A program made the position numbers and the translations under genes. Positions 1 through 15,100 of a DNA stretch of 64,000 bases are shown in pieces. Source of the DNA: Ailurus styani (lineage: Eukaryota; Chordata; Mammalia; Carnivora; Ailuridae); NCBI GenBank assembly GCA_002007465.1, contig LNAC01000338.1:364233-428232 (forward strand), in the 5' to 3' direction. Numbering within the stretch: position 1 is the first letter of the stretch; every line of letters begins with the position of its first letter. A model generated the notes under the pieces. That model was not told the origin of the DNA. It worked only from the letters and a program-made list of their open reading frames with translations, and searched no databases.

Positions 1-103
1 CATGGTCAGAGTCTGTAAATTTGGATGCATCAGCGAAGTCAGTAACACTGGAAGAAGGTGACCAAGCATAGTAGCCTTAGTAACTTGTTCCAAGCCTTTT
101 AAC
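1..103 (-). CDS. HECTD4: HECTD4 exon 18, cut by the left edge of the window
   Basis: Acceptor CTTTTTATAG/GTTA. Phase 2 in. The peptide is (R)[18 protein letters not shown] then [16 protein letters not shown], ending at window position 1 on a complete ATG codon. No donor is reached, so the exon continues outside. It was the exon that settled the gene identity for me. Confidence 0.9.
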
Positions 104-3100
104 CTATAAAAAGTTCAAGAAAACACACAGCTAAAGCAATTCCTAATCACGCGAACAAACAGCCATCATCTTCCTCCAACAAATTCTCTTCAACTGCATT
201 TCCTTGAACTGCTTGAGCACTTACAGCTATAGCAATCAATCCACAAATTTCCCACCTTCTACCGCTGAGGGAGAGGGAGACGACCGACCTCTCTAGTAAT
301 AGGTTTCACCTTCAACCTGTCGTTTTGCCACAAAAGCTTACGTGGTACATTTCACGGCACCTCTGAAGCACTTTATAAATGGCTTCTGAAATACAAATGG
401 CTACTCCAGGTAGTTACCACATGCAAGGTTCCCCCGGCTTTGGCGCCGTAGGGGGCTGTGCTACATAGAGTCTCTGACAGGGAGAGAGTAACTGGTACAA
501 CACAGATTCTTAATTTGTTTTTAAAATCACATGACCCTCTCCCATTTTACTAAGATATAATTGAGATATAAGATTGTATAAATTTTAGGTGTATAATAAT
601 TATTTGACATACGTATACACTGTAAAATGATTACCTAAAACCACATCCTTAATATCCCAATCCTCTGCTAGAAGAATTAAGATACGTGACTCACCCAAAG
701 AAAAATGTGGGTTATGTAAATTCTCCGAGGCTACTTAGGATACTGGGATTGGAACAAGAAACAGACCTCACATCTCAGGCTCTCAGACTGTCCCTCCTCC
801 CCAGGACAAATGTGCGCCGTGTGCCAGCAGTGGGCTCCATGTGTATTAACAAACCTCAGTGCAATGCTTATCTGGGCTATACTGTCCCCGATTCCAACCT
901 GGCCACCTACTCTCTGGGAATGGGCAAGAAACAGGGACATGGGGACAGACAGGCCTACAGGAGGAAAAATTACACTGCAGGGTTGTTTTGGACCAGCATC
1001 TGATCCATCAATAAGCACAGATGTAACAGTAAACCATAGTCGAAGTTGTAATGGGGAGGACTAAGAAAGAGCTTTATTACTGGGAAAGAGAAGATTACCC
1101 TCTATGTAGGTCACTCCTGTATTTGCAGTAAAATTACAGTAAAATCTTGACATCACGTCAGCGTCATCTTTTGCATGGCGATTAATTTTCCGTATTATTA
1201 AGTCATCTCTGCCTCTCTAAAGTCCTTGTCATGAGGGGACCCAGGGCACACGGTGCTGAGCCAGATAACTGAAGGCCAGGCCAGTCTGGGAGCGACGATG
1301 GCGGCAGACCCAAATGCCAGCGATGAGGCTGTGGACCACAACCTCGCCGCCCCCTTAGACCACGGCTGGTAGCCCACTTTCACCTAAATGCACCATTAAA
1401 GAGTTCGATTGCACTTGGCATTGAAACACTTGCCATTTCAACCTCTTCTCACAAAAATCCCTCTATATTAAATGAACATTCGATGTTCTAAAAGATTTTG
1501 CTTTCTTAAGCAAATTCTGCTCCTGAAGGGCAGCAGGTCACAGCTCACGAGCCAGTTCCTCACCTCTGCTCACGGTCAGCTAGGTCACTATTTATGAGGG
1601 CAGTTGTGACCTGCTGTAGCATTTCCAACACTTCATCACATCCAGTCAGGATTTGGGTGGCAAGAGCCAAAATACTGACCTTTAGCTCCTAGGTAGAAAA
1701 TATCATATTATTATTTTTAAGCTCTGTGATGAGTGTACACTCACAATGACAACATGAAATGATGTATTTAATGATGGATTTCCAAATTAAATAATGAGGT
1801 GGCCAGAATAAGCCCAAAGCAGTAAGTTCCGCTAGGATGGCAAGTAGCAATTTGATTTGGGAGGCTAAGGTCTGGAGTGCTGACAGAAATACGCAGTATT
1901 TCACGGGGAGCACACCGAGTCCCTGGGAGAAAAGGGATTTCTCCCATCCCCTCCAGCACAAGAGAGCTCCCGGTGGCCAGCCCAGAAACTGTCCAGGTGG
2001 AAGATTGCCTTGGGTGGTATGAGGATAGCTAAAGAGAAAAACAGAACAGTAAAAGGCGCATGTATAGGCGGTGAATAAAATGAGACAAAACACAACATTC
2101 TGAAACAGTACAAGTGACCTTTTTACTTAATGTTTTAAACCATTACACTTGAAAGCAGGCAAGTTAAAAATTCAGTTAAAGTAGCTATGAAACATTAAAA
2201 AAGACTATTAGAGAGTTCGTGGGCGACCAAATACTAAATAATGTATTAAGAAGTATTAGTTAAAATCATAGAAGTATTTAGTTTACAATTATTTTCTATT
2301 GAAAAAAATGCGACCAACCTAAACTTTTAGGTGAATACTGGGTTTTTAATTTTTCCCAGAAATACTGGACAACTCAGCCTCTTCCGCCTTTACCACAAGT
2401 ATTTCTCTCCATGGGCTAACGAAGAACTTAGGGAACTTAGCCTTTCAAAGAGAAAACACTGGTTTCATTACTGGACTTTCCTGGGGCTTTCCTTGGAATT
2501 ATTAAAATACTTTTATCATTTAAGAGAAAAGGAATTCTGAACTGACAGGCCAAACCACGGTTTAAGTCCCACGGATCCTATCAGCCGCCATGTGCTGACG
2601 GCAGCACAGTGTGGGCATTTCGTGCACCTCCTCCCAGAGCCTCGCAGAGCCTTAGGAGGGAGACCTACTGCCCTCTTCGCTGATTAGGAAACTAAGGCAA
2701 GAGAAGTTAATCAATAGTATCAGCAGTCGAAATGATTAACTCATGCATTTTTGCCTGTTTAAAAACTGACTCTATAAGATCACCTCATAAACAGGAACTG
2801 GCAAGTATATGGGTCTCACAAATACACCTGTATAAAGCAGTAAGAAAAGGGCAACTGTAACAGCTTTCAGCTTTTCGGCTTCCTTGGTAAATTTTTCAGT
2901 GTGTCTTAGTCAACACTTTAAAGAAGAATCAAGCTCTTATTGATTTCTCTAACTCTCTCACAAAGAAGAAATTCTGAAGAACAATGCAGATAACAGCCTC
3001 CAGCATCTGTCAAAATTATAACATCCACTGCTATAAAAAAATCTTTGGATTGCTATAAACTGCCATGTGGGAACAAATTATTGAGTTTACCCAGAAGCCA

Positions 3101-6100
3101 ACTTAAAATTAATTACAGAGAATGAAATGAACTGTAGGTTTAGAAATTATTCAATATAAAGGTTGTGAGAAAATTATCACCTTTTTGAAGTTATTTGAAT
3201 CGAGAGAATATCAAACCAGTCACAATGTCAAAATTATTTCAAATGTTATGCACCCAGATTTATCTATATATACATAAATTTCAGATGCTTAGATCACTTG
3301 TAAGTGCCATATTTTGTAGCTCGTCAAAAAAGATGAAAATAAACAAGGCACAAAAAGACTGACAGGAGCACATGGATGACACACTATGAGAGTGTCACAA
3401 ATATGGTAACCACTGTGCAATGACATAAAAACCTATGAAATGAGTGACCTACTATTACCTCTCACAAAAATATAAGCCACATGGTGAAATCTGACATTGT
3501 AATACACAGAGATTTAGCCAATTAAGCTGTGCTTTACAGACTGGGTAGAAAGCATCGTTAGAAGAAAGCTTGGTGTTTACCTGTACCTTCAATGTCTCTC
3601 CCTGCAAGGAGTTGTCACTGTCATCATTCTCATCAGGTTTAATCAAAATAGTGTTACTGAGAAGGTGGTTCTGAACTGCCATCAGATAGCGCAGGCAGGA
3701 GGATGCAGCCTTTAATACAAATAAGGGCATTTAGATGATCTACACCCTACTGAAAGAGGGGGTCATGTAATCCTCATGTGTTTATAAGATTTGGACAAGG
3801 GAAGCAAAAGAGAAAGTACAGAAAACAGACCAGGTTAGTTTCTCAGGTGACTTATTTCCACATGGCTTTTGATACGTCATTTGACCCATTTACTGTAACT
3901 TTGTGCCTTCTGCTACAGAATTCACACTAGTCACACAGATACTTGAATTTTTCCCTCTTAATAATTCTTCTTCCCACCCTCTTCCCCTCTCATGCACCTC
4001 CACTAGAGAAGAGTCTATCCAAACCCTTAAGAGAATTTCTTGGTTCTTTCCAATCTGTGCAACAGTGATGCTTTAGAAAATAGTGCTACATTAAAAATTA
4101 ACAGGAGGGGAAATCCTGTTTTAAACAAAACCAAAACATCCAAACTCAAACAATTTACTGCATCAAGACATTTAAGCAGGAGAAACAAAGTCTTTAAAGA
4201 AAGTATTCCAAGTGGATTCGTTCAGTTCTGTATTTCCAGGAGAAACAGTCACCCACTGACTTTCATCAACTAAGGTTGCCTTGGAGGGCAAGTGTCTTAA
4301 GGCAGTGTGTACATGAAAACAGGGACATATGATATGATTTTGCCTTCATGAAACACATTTTTACTTACAGGCACAGTTGAAAGGAGTTTTTGAAAATCTT
4401 CTTTAGAGACAGTTTGGCACTTGGTGATTAAGATACAGGATTCCCGTACAACAATCTTCAGAATGTAGTGTAAAAGTTCATCATTTAGTCTTTAAAACGT
4501 AGGAAAAATGTAACAATAAGATACCGATGACTTAATAATAAAAAGATAAATTGTATACAATTGGTACGAGATGACAAATAGAAGACACAAAATTAACTGG
4601 TTCTGTAAGTCAATCATCCTACTCAGTAATGATGCTAACAACTAGGTGTATTATCTAAATCAAACTTACAGAAACAAAATGGTACCCAAGCACCCAGTCC
4701 AAGTATTTTGTAAACAGCAAAGAAAACCAACACCTTCCTCCCCTTCCTAGCTCTCAACACACCTTACCCTCTCTCACAGCCCAGCGATCTGGATGGCACC
4801 CTCCACCAGGATTTTTAAATAAGCTCCATCTCTTAGTTCCACTAAGAGCCTTTCTGCAGGCCTAAGTTATTCTGGTGAGACAACTGAAAAATGCTATCAT
4901 CGCTTCTTAGGGCAAGTGTGGGATTTATTATCTTTCAATTGATCTGTGATTTTGACTTAACATGCTAATTATCGTATCTGATAATTACAGGAGACTAACA
5001 TTGATCAAACACATTTAAATGTAAATTAATTACTGGGAAAAACACAAAGAGAAGGCGAGCAGTCAACAGCACAACTGGTGTCACCTGTAATGCTCATCCT
5101 CCTCGCTGCCAAATCGGTTGTTTTGAAGCTGTTCAGCTAAATTGGTTAGAATCACATCCCGAAGCTGGGAGAGGCCGCTGTTTCTCTCTCCTGATACAGA
5201 ACAAAGCTCTGTAAATGACCCTGGTGATTACACTTAGAAAACTGAGGCTATTAAAACAAGTTTTGAAAGGAGCAGACTGGTGACAATGTAGGGGCTCCAG
5301 GCACATGTACTCACACAAACAGCAGCAGCAAAAACATTACAACCAATCAGGCTTTTTAAAACGAGTACATCCTGATCTAAGTGTAATTCACCTCTTCATA
5401 CATCATGAAGTGTGATTTCTAACTTCTTAAATTAATGTTGCTTATAAATGCAGAGTGTCTTTGGCAGGGTGAACTTTGTTATATTTGTTGTTTAGCCTAA
5501 CTTTAAAAGTTGGGTTTTGGAGGAAACAAACTGACTTAGAAACCCCAAGAAGTCATTATCTTTAACATGCATTAAACATCTACCATCAGGCACCTTCTGC
5601 TAAGTGGTGTGGATAGAAAAAGGTTTATAAAGCTTGAAGATACATAGAACACAGTTTCTGCTCCTGGTCCAGTTGGAAGCATTGGCATATGTGCAGATAC
5701 ATTTTAAAAAGAATACTAACAGGTACGAAGAAAAGAAATATCTTTTATCTTAATATCCAACAGTTCCCTTAGGGACAAAAAAAGGGATGGTTGCTCAAGG
5801 AGAATTGAAGGATAATTCTCACCTTCCGTTAAGACCAGCTTCAGTAAGTTATTGATTTCGGTTTCACCGGGGTACAAGATATTTAAGCCAGAGCTGAAAG
5901 GAGACAGAAAAGCCAAAAAACTTTTCAACAAATGTTCTAGAAAACCCAAATTCTAAATATTTTAATTTGTATTTATATTAAAGATGGCTGTGTGATTACA
6001 TAAAACTCTGAGGGAAGTTTCATCACTAACAGAGTGGCTGAACCTAAGTACACTGTCACAATATAGCCCATTCACCTCCCTGATAAACAGGCTCTCTCTC

Positions 6101-9100
6101 CTTCTCGTGTCTATGAGTTACCAAAATAAGATCTTGTCTGAGGCTGGATATGGAACTGGTTAAAGAGAACTGAGCTATAAGAAGTCAATGTAGTTGAGCC
6201 AGGTGTGTATCCAGATTGTGACCAAAAGCACATGTGAGAAGTGGTATTTCTAAATTTCAGCTTTTTCAAAAAGGGCAAGATGAAAAGCAATGCAAGTAGT
6301 GTTAGAATTTTTTTTAAATGAGGTTTGACATACAATAAAGTGCACATTTTTCAAGTGTAAGTATGACAAGTTTTGACATATGCATAGACCCATGAAACCA
6401 TCACCACAATCAAAGGAATGAACATACCCATTAGCCCCAGAAGTTTCCTCATGACACCAGATTTAAATTACTGCCTTAATACAGAAAGAGACCCAAGGGG
6501 GGAAAAATCCCCTCCCTCTCTGCTCATTCCCATCATACAGTTCTTTCAGACCAAACATTCAGTTCTCTCTTGGTCACTAAATTATACTTGGTCGCATTAA
6601 GGCCCTATTCCTGGATAAAAGTTTATGGCGCGCGCATACACACACAAAGATTAAAAAAAATATTAAATGATAATAAACAGAAAGTGGCCTACAAATTCTG
6701 CCATCTTCTCTAACAAGGTTTTAAATAGAATTTAAAAGGCTAACATTGCTGAGCACTTTGCATCAGGTTTATTATTAAAATCTCACAAATCCTTAAAGTC
6801 ACTATTATTTTTATGCCCACTTTACAGCTGAGGAAATGGAAGCCTTGAGCCAAGCTAGTACGTGGCAGAGGAAAGACTAGAAGCCAGGTCTGTTGGCTGC
6901 CCAAACCTGCTTCTTTGCCACCTTGCCACACACCCTCCCCAAATGACAGGAGGATCCACTTGCAAACCAGCAAAATATCCTCTCAACAGCTTTGCTTTTT
7001 TTTTTTTTTCTTTCAAAATCCTAAAGGCAAGATGAGGAATGTAGTTACACACATGGCTTGGGGCCTCTGGGAGTGGGACCACAAGCCCTCTCCAGTTAAA
7101 TTATTCCCAATGCACAAGTTCCTGACTGTGGGTTGGGGTTAGAGACTTCTATGCCACCGAATTACAGGAAAGATTACAATGCAGCACAGGAGAAGCAGTC
7201 TGCAAAAACCATGAAGAAAATCATTTGCTGATTACCTGATGGCAAGACACACTTCCTTCTGAATTTCAGGGCAAATTTGATCTTTTGGTGCCATCAACAA
7301 CTGCCAAAGCAGCAACCCAGACCGCCGAATGATGTCGCGATTCCTTTCAGTTTGTGGGCTGAAGAAAAATTTAAATACCACCTACAGAAACATAAGGGGT
7401 AGATCTAAAAATGCTAATTCTACTAGGGATAAAATTATCCCAATGAGAAAAGCACATAGTAGATATTCTTATGAACAGATATCCAGGTGGATTTTTAATC
7501 ACAATCTCCTCTATTGTGTAATGCTATAATTATAGTAAATATTTTATATATTAATTGCCATGAGCTACCTACAGCAGTACTCCATTAACTGTAATGCAAT
7601 GAATATGATTATATTTCTAATTACAGGATTAGAATGTGATTAACATACATACATAATAGACAGAAATACTATTAAACTTTTCTTCTGGTGGAAATTAGCT
7701 GGCTGAAACCAAGTTTTGGGTTTCTTTTTCTCTATTACCTTACTTCTGTCAGAACAGTGCATTTACCTGAAAGACAGCAAGAATACAGCGTATGATACAG
7801 GTGTCTCCGTTAACCATGGCCTTCTCCATAATGTCACAGATACTGCTAAGATGGTGTGCTTCAATTGGATGCTGCTTGCCCAAGACACTTGTGATCGGAA
7901 GATTGGGGTTGGTGGCAAGAAGATTGAGTTGGTGAATGCACATCGCACCAACGTGGTGCAGTAATTGGTTTATAACCTCATTCGTGGTTATAGCCTCTTC
8001 TAAAAAATGAAAAAAGCAGCTCAGTGAAGAAAGATACCTCCATGGGTGGCCCCCAAGGAACAGAACTCTGGTTTACAAAAGGCACATGCACACTAGGACA
8101 GAATATCTTGACTCCCATTTCTTCCACCACTTCTGGAGAATCCTTTTCCCTGCCACAGAATGCTGGAGTGAAAATGAACACACTAGGGAATTCCCATTTT
8201 TAAAGAGCGTAAGTAACTAACCACTGAGAGAGCCCCTTCTATATGCTGGACAATGGGCTAAATGCTTTACATGCATTACCTTACCGCTCTGTTGTAAACT
8301 TTGACTATTTTAGCCCTGTTTTGTAAAGGAGTAAATCAATGTCAGAGAGGTTAAATAACTCGCCTTAGGTCACACTGCTATTAAGCGTAGAGCTGGGATT
8401 TGCATTTAGGCCATCTCTGCTCAGAGCCCATGCTGGAACCAGTCTAGTAAAATCTATCTTCTATGGCTCCTCTAATGATAGAACACCACCCCCACCGCAT
8501 CCCCACCCCCAGGTCCACAAATATCTCCTCCCACAGTACCTCACCATTTTTATCTCATTTAGTCACCGCAACCTAGAGAGCCATCAGTTCAACCTTGTGG
8601 GTTCATGAACATCCTCTTACATAATAATAAACACCCCATGGATGGTCATGGGCATTCAGGGAATGGAGGTGAAAATAATTTAAATAGGCAAAATACAAAA
8701 AAACAAAAAACCAAACAACAACAAAGAAACCTGAAATCTGCTTTTCCCCTTAAACTAGCTGAAATGAACGACCTCAAAGGAACAGGAAAGCAGGTAATCT
8801 GGGAGAGGTGGGCCTGGGTGGGGGGAACTTGAAGTTGCGAAAGGATTGTGGGCACTGGAAGCTACGAGGAAAGGACTCATGGAAAATCAAAGAGAAGGTA
8901 AACTTGGCCAAAATGAAACTTTTCAATTGTATGTTAACTGGAGGGCCAGGCTGGGTTCCACGCTCTTCTGTCTTGAGTCCCTGCTTTTTACAATAGAATT
9001 TGGATTAGTACTATTTGTCCTCAACCAAAGACTTTCTGAAAGCTAGCCTCTGGGACCTATACCCAAATAAATGAGGTCTTTGATTTTTATTCCAAGTGAG

Positions 9101-12100
9101 ATGGGAAGCTGCTGGACTCTGAGCAGAGGAGGGACAGACCTGACTACAGAGACCATCAAAGACTCTGGTTGCTGTGCAGAAACGAGCATACAGGGGCAGA
9201 GGAGGGCAACTGCGGAGGAAGGAGGAAGGAAGACCAGGGAGCTGGCCACGGTGATCATCTGCTGAAGCCGCCGATGCCGAAGTGAGAGTTGTAGCAGCAT
9301 ACGTGGTAGAAAGTGGTTGGACTGGGGATATATCTTGAGGATCGGAGCGGACAGGACTGGCTGATGTCCACTTGGATGTGAGTTGTGAGAGAAAGAGTCC
9401 TAGAGAACTCTAATTTTGTGGCTTAAGCATAAGAAGGCACTGTGATCCCTATACTAGCATACAGGGGATTCAGCAGGTAGAGATTTGGAGAAGGGGAAAA
9501 ACGGAGCTTGTTTTTGACAAGCTAAAGATGCTTATTAGACATCTGAGTGGAGGTGAATATATAATCTAGAGATTAGGCAAGAAGCTTGGAGAGAATAATT
9601 AGGGAGGCACTAATATAGAGTTGACTTTTTGCTTCCTTTGCCTTTTTTTTTTTTTTTTAAAGATTTATTTGTGTGTGAGAAAGAGTGTGCATGTGGGGGA
9701 AGGAGCAGAGGGAGAAGGACAAGCAGACTCTCTGCTGAGCACAGAGCCCAACACAGGGCTCAATCTCAGGACCCGGGCTGAAACCAAGAGTCAGACGTCT
9801 GACTAAGCCACCCCGGCGCCCCTGCTATTTCTTTATCCCCCACTAGCCTTATCAAGATAGAATTTAAGATAAAATTCACCCATTCTAAGTGTACAGTTCA
9901 ATGATTTTTAGTAAATCTGCACATATACCAAAATCAGGAATGAAAGTAGAGAAGTTACCACTGACCCTATAAAAATTATAAGGAAATAGTATGAGCAACT
10001 TTACACCAACAAATAAAACTTAGATGAAACGCACAAATTTCTAGGACACAAATTACCAAACTAACTCAAGAATAAAAAATCTGATAACTACATAGCCTCA
10101 AAGTATCACCTCCCTCAAAACATTAATTACTGTGATGATTAACATATGTACACAAGTTCTCTGATGCTTTTCGTTCCGGGAGGTGGAGCTTAATTCTCTT
10201 TCCCACAAGCAGGAGTTTAATGACTGGCTTCTAGCTGGAAAGGGAAAAATAGTAACTTTGCAGTGAAGAAAGCTGGCATTTAAACCAAGTGATCAATTTT
10301 TTAAGATTTTTTAAAAAAATTTTTAAAGATTATTTATTTATTTATTTGACACAGAAAGATCACAAGTAGGCAGAGAGGCAGGGAAAGAGAGAGGAGGAAG
10401 CAGGCTCCCCACTGAGCAGGGAGCCCGATGCGTGGGTGGATCCCAGACCCTGAGACCATGACCTGAGCGGAAGGCAGAGGCTTTAACCCACTGAGCCACC
10501 CAGGCATCCCTAGATTTTATTTTTAAGTAGTCTCTACACCCAAGGTGGGGCTCAAACTCACAACCCCGATGCCAAGAGCTGCACACTCCACCGACTGAGT
10601 CAGCCAGGCGCCCCAAACCAAGTGATCAATTTTAATAATAAATCATGTTGGTATCACATACCCTGTGATAGGATGTAATGAGAAAAGCACTTCACCTCTG
10701 CGGTATTCCTCCCTAAAATCTAAAACCTCAGTTCAAAATGAAAAAACCTCAGTGGTGCCTGGCTGGCTCAGTTGGTTAAGCATCTGCCTTTGGCTCAGGT
10801 CATGATCCTGGGGTCCTGGGATTGAGAACTGAATAGGGCTCCCTGCTCAGTGGAGGGTCTGCTTCTCCCTCTGCCATTCCCCCTAACTCATGCTGTAATA
10901 AATAAAATCTAAAAAAAAATAAATAGAGAGAGAGAGAGGGAAAACATCAGGTGAACCCAAACTGAAGGACATTCTACAAATATCTGACCAGTACTCCCCA
11001 CGAGTGTCCTTTCCCGCTCTTCAAACAGCATGACTCTACCCATCCACATCCATGTTGCAGATTTATTTCTCCCACCATCTCAGATCTGTTGCTGAGCTGC
11101 TCTTTGCAATCACTGACTTTTTCAAATACAGTATTTCCAACTGGTTCTTTTTTCAAAAGTTTATTTGTTGAAATTCTTTTTTTTTTTTTTTTGAGTCATA
11201 GTCATCATACTTGCATCTTTTCAATGGGGTTTCCTTTACATCTTTCAATATACATATATATAAAGGCTGCTTTAGTTTTCATCTGCTAAGCCCAGCATCA
11301 GAGTTTTACCTATAGTGTGGACCTACTGTCTTCTGTTTGGTTTGGGTTTTTTTTCAATTCTTGTTTCTACTTTGTTACTTTCTTTCATCTGTGTACTTTT
11401 TTTTAAGCCTGCCTTCCTTGGGATCATCTAGTCTGAGTCAAAGGCTGTGCTCAAATACCTTGAGCCAGTAAGTCTGCCCCTCTGGCTGGGACTGTGTGTT
11501 TTGGGGTAGAACACCAAGAGTCACAAGGCTTTGAAATCTGCCCCGGATTTTACTTTCTGTCAGACCCTCTCCAATCTCCACACACATACATGTAGGCTCA
11601 TGCTCAGCCAGGCCTGTGTGACCCACCTAGACTGGACCCTCTCCAGCTTCTTCCACACAGATGGACAGGTAGCTAACCAAGGCCTTCTGTAGCTCCTCAC
11701 TACCCAGAGCTCATGACTAAATCTCTGGCTAGTCTGCTGGTTCTCTGCTCACCCTAATCACAACCACAGTCCCAGGCAAGCTAAGCCACCAGTCTTCTCT
11801 GTTGGTTTGCCACTCAGACTGGTACTGTTACTGACATTGTTGCCGGGCAGGAGTTTTTTCCATGTATTATTCCAGATCAGGTCAGTCCACTGGAAGCAAA
11901 GCTGCTGGTTTACATGATCTGCCCCACCCTGGTGGGATTATTGCACAGCCCAAGCTTAAGGTGGGAGACAGGAGTGTCCCCAGCTAAGAGTACCACAGAC
12001 TTCTACTGTCTTTACCCAAAGTTCAGTGGTTTTTAAGAATATTCACTTTTCCTTGTGGTGTATGCCCTTGGTCAGTTTCCAGAGGCTAGACATAGTTGTT

Positions 12101-15100
12101 TTTGGTAATCATGTCCATTTTATCACTGCTTTATGGGGAGAGGATTTGCTCTTCCACACCACGACAGCGGACCTTGAAGCCAGGAGCTTTTAAGTTAATA
12201 GTGACTTAATATTAAGAAATACATACATCCTTTGTTGGTGATTCTAATGATAAATTTGTATATAAATATATTATCAATGCAAAACATTAAAATGGCAAAT
12301 AATCCCATAGCAAGTACAAATTAAGAACCAACTTTTACACCAAAGTTTTGACAATTTTAGAGTGACATAACAGTTTTCCCTAAAAAAGTCTCAAATCCTG
12401 TTTATTTACATATTTATTTATTTAATCATAAAACAATCCAGCAGGGTGCCTGGGTGGCTCAGTTGGTTAAGCGTCTGCTTTTAGCTCAGGTCATGATCCC
12501 AGGGTCCTGGGATCAAGCCCCGCGCTGAGCTTCCTGCTCAGTGGGGAGTCTGCTTTTCCCTCTGCCCCTCCCCCTGCTCATGCTTTTTCTCTCAAATAAA
12601 TAAACAAATCTTTAAAAATAAATAAATAAATAAACCAATCAGGCAACAAGGATGTTAGGTTTCAAGTTCAAAGAGGGAAAGCTGTTGACACATTTTGTTG
12701 CTTGGGCTATGTTACCACTTGCTAACACCACTATGTTCTCTCATATTTCCTGAGGGAAAAATCTATTCCTCTAAGACCATGAGGGCACCTCACCTTTGGG
12801 CTCAGTGATGACGTGGCTGACTCCAAGTCTCTGACAGACGTAATGAAAGGCCTGGTTCCCTGGATTACACCACTGATCAATATAATCATTTGAGCACGTC
12901 CACAGCATGTTGTTCACTGTATCGTAACAGGCGCCTGCAAAAAGAGCAAACTTCATTCAACCGCCATGTCATCTGCCTGTATACATATTTCTCCAAAGCA
13001 CTGCTAAAGAATGGAAGGGCAACTCTCTCTGCTGCTGACAATCCACATCCCTAGTCCCCTATATTTATCTGGCAAAGCATTGGATCAGGGCTCAGCAAGA
13101 AGACAGGACTCAATTTCTACTTTAACTCCTGTGTGAGAATGGAATAGGTCTCATGTAATAGACAGTTCTTAGTAACTGACTTGTGACCTTTTTAATTCCC
13201 AAAAGGATTTAAGTGGCTTAAACCAAAACCCAGGTATTAACAGGACTAATGAACATTAACACACAGTAAAAGCCTTAGTAACTGGGCCCAAGATTTAAAT
13301 ATGAGCTTCCTAGGAGCCAAGGCAAAGAGAAAATCCAATATATTACATAATGTTCATTTCCTAACAATAAGAAATACGCCAATGCCTCATGGGAAATAAA
13401 ACTCTTCACAGCATGAACTTTGAGAAGAATTGTTATGGGCACCATCATACATCCTAAAAGACAGTATCTTCAATAGCAATTTATGCAGAGAAATGTCACC
13501 TATGTCCGTTTCTTATGTGGATCCTTAAAATTAAACTGTAGCATCAAAAAATTCTTTCTTATAAGGAAAAGGAATTGGCAAGATTTTTTCAGAGAAATTG
13601 CTAAAAGTTTCAATTTTCTAAGGAAAAGTGGACATTTCTTACCCAATCCTGGTACAAGAGCACCACGCCCCAGTGAGCTTCCAGCAGCATCTATGAGGTC
13701 GGCACGACTTGTGAACTGACCATCCGAAATATTATACACCAGGCTAGAGGCAAGGACTTTGGAAACAAATATTAAGCTGTTTAATAAGCCTTACGATGAC
13801 AGTCTACTTTTCAAAGTTTAAACTTTAGACTCTTAACAAGACTTTCATAAAAATCACAACTTTTATGTCGTCTATTGGTGGTAATAATGAGGAGACAGAA
13901 TACAAACATAAGACCACAAAAAAGGGGACAAGTGGTAGCTCAGTTGGCTAAGCACCTGATTCAGGTTGTGGGATCAACCCCCGTATTGGACCCCACTCTC
14001 AACAGGGAGTCTGCTTCTCTCTCTCTCTCCCTCCCTCCCTCTCCCCTTTCCCCACTTGTGTGCCCTCTCAAATAAATAAATCTTAAAAAAAAAAAAAACC
14101 ACCAAATCAAACCAAATAGTCACAAATGGCCTAAATACTGAGCCCTTTTTTTCAAAATGTTTTTAAAATGGCAACTTTTGCTGGACGCCTGAGTGGCTCA
14201 GTCAGTTAAGCATCTGACTCTTGATTTCGGCTCAGGTCATGATCTCAGGGTTGTGAGACTGAACCCCACAATGGGCTCTGTGCTCAACAAGCAGTCTGCT
14301 TGAGATTCTCTCTCCCTCTGCCCCTCCCTCTGTGCTCACTTGCTCTCTCAAACAAAATCTTTAAGAAAATAAAATGGCACCTTTTGCATGTATTTTCAAT
14401 ATAGATTACCAAAAGAGTCATTGCAAGAGGAATTATGATCACTAACATCACTAGGTAATACCATTTACAAGAAATATTCATATATAGTTGCTGCTCAGTA
14501 AAGATTAGTAGACACTCAAACACAGGTTGCTGTCCTTCCAAGCACGAACTCTAAAACTTGGAAACACTCTGGACTTTTCCCTTAACACAGGATAGTGCAG
14601 TGATGACAAAACATGGGCTCTAGGCTTCTGGGTTTGAACTGCAGTTCTACCACTTCTGTGTGACCCAGAAAACACACTGAACCTCTGTTTCCTCACGTAC
14701 GCAGAGAGATAATAGAAGTACCTACCTTATATAGTTATCATGAAGATTAAATGAATTAAAACATTTCTATAGCACCTGCACCAGCACATACCTACTATTA
14801 TTTCTTCCCCACTTTTAACATAAAATTCTAGCACTATCTCTGAAGTTCCTTTTTCTTATTCCCATCCCCCTTGTAATTCAGGTCCTCATCACGCCCGATC
14901 CAAGCTATCATCTAAACTGTACTTTCAGGGGGCACCTGGGTGGCTCAGTCATTAAGTGTCTGCCTTCGGCTCAAGTCTTGATCCCAGGGTCCTGGGACGG
15001 AGCCCTGCATTGGGCTCCCTGCTCAGTGGGGAGCCTCCTTCTCCCTCTCCCCCTGCTTGTGTTTTCTCTCTTGCTGTGTCTCTGTCAAGTAAATAAATAA

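Larger units (their letters stand above)
8000..12793 (-). other. HECTD4 intron between exons 10 and 11 (4.8 kb)
   Basis: Contains a MIR, a long antisense L2, an antisense L1M fragment and five SINEs (listed). 11000-12430 is AT-rich with T-runs (11165-11185) and pieces that look like very old L1 or LTR sequence, but I could not assign them. Confidence 0.5.

Noticed and set aside
3581..3592. Alternative donor GAAG/GTACAG inside exon 16
   Set aside because: Possible and in frame, but the outer CAG/GTAAAC site is the better match. Noted in the exon entry only.
12444..12520. tRNA gene-like heads in the SINEs
   Set aside because: The tRNA-Lys-derived heads lack a foldable full tRNA and are parts of retroposed SINEs.
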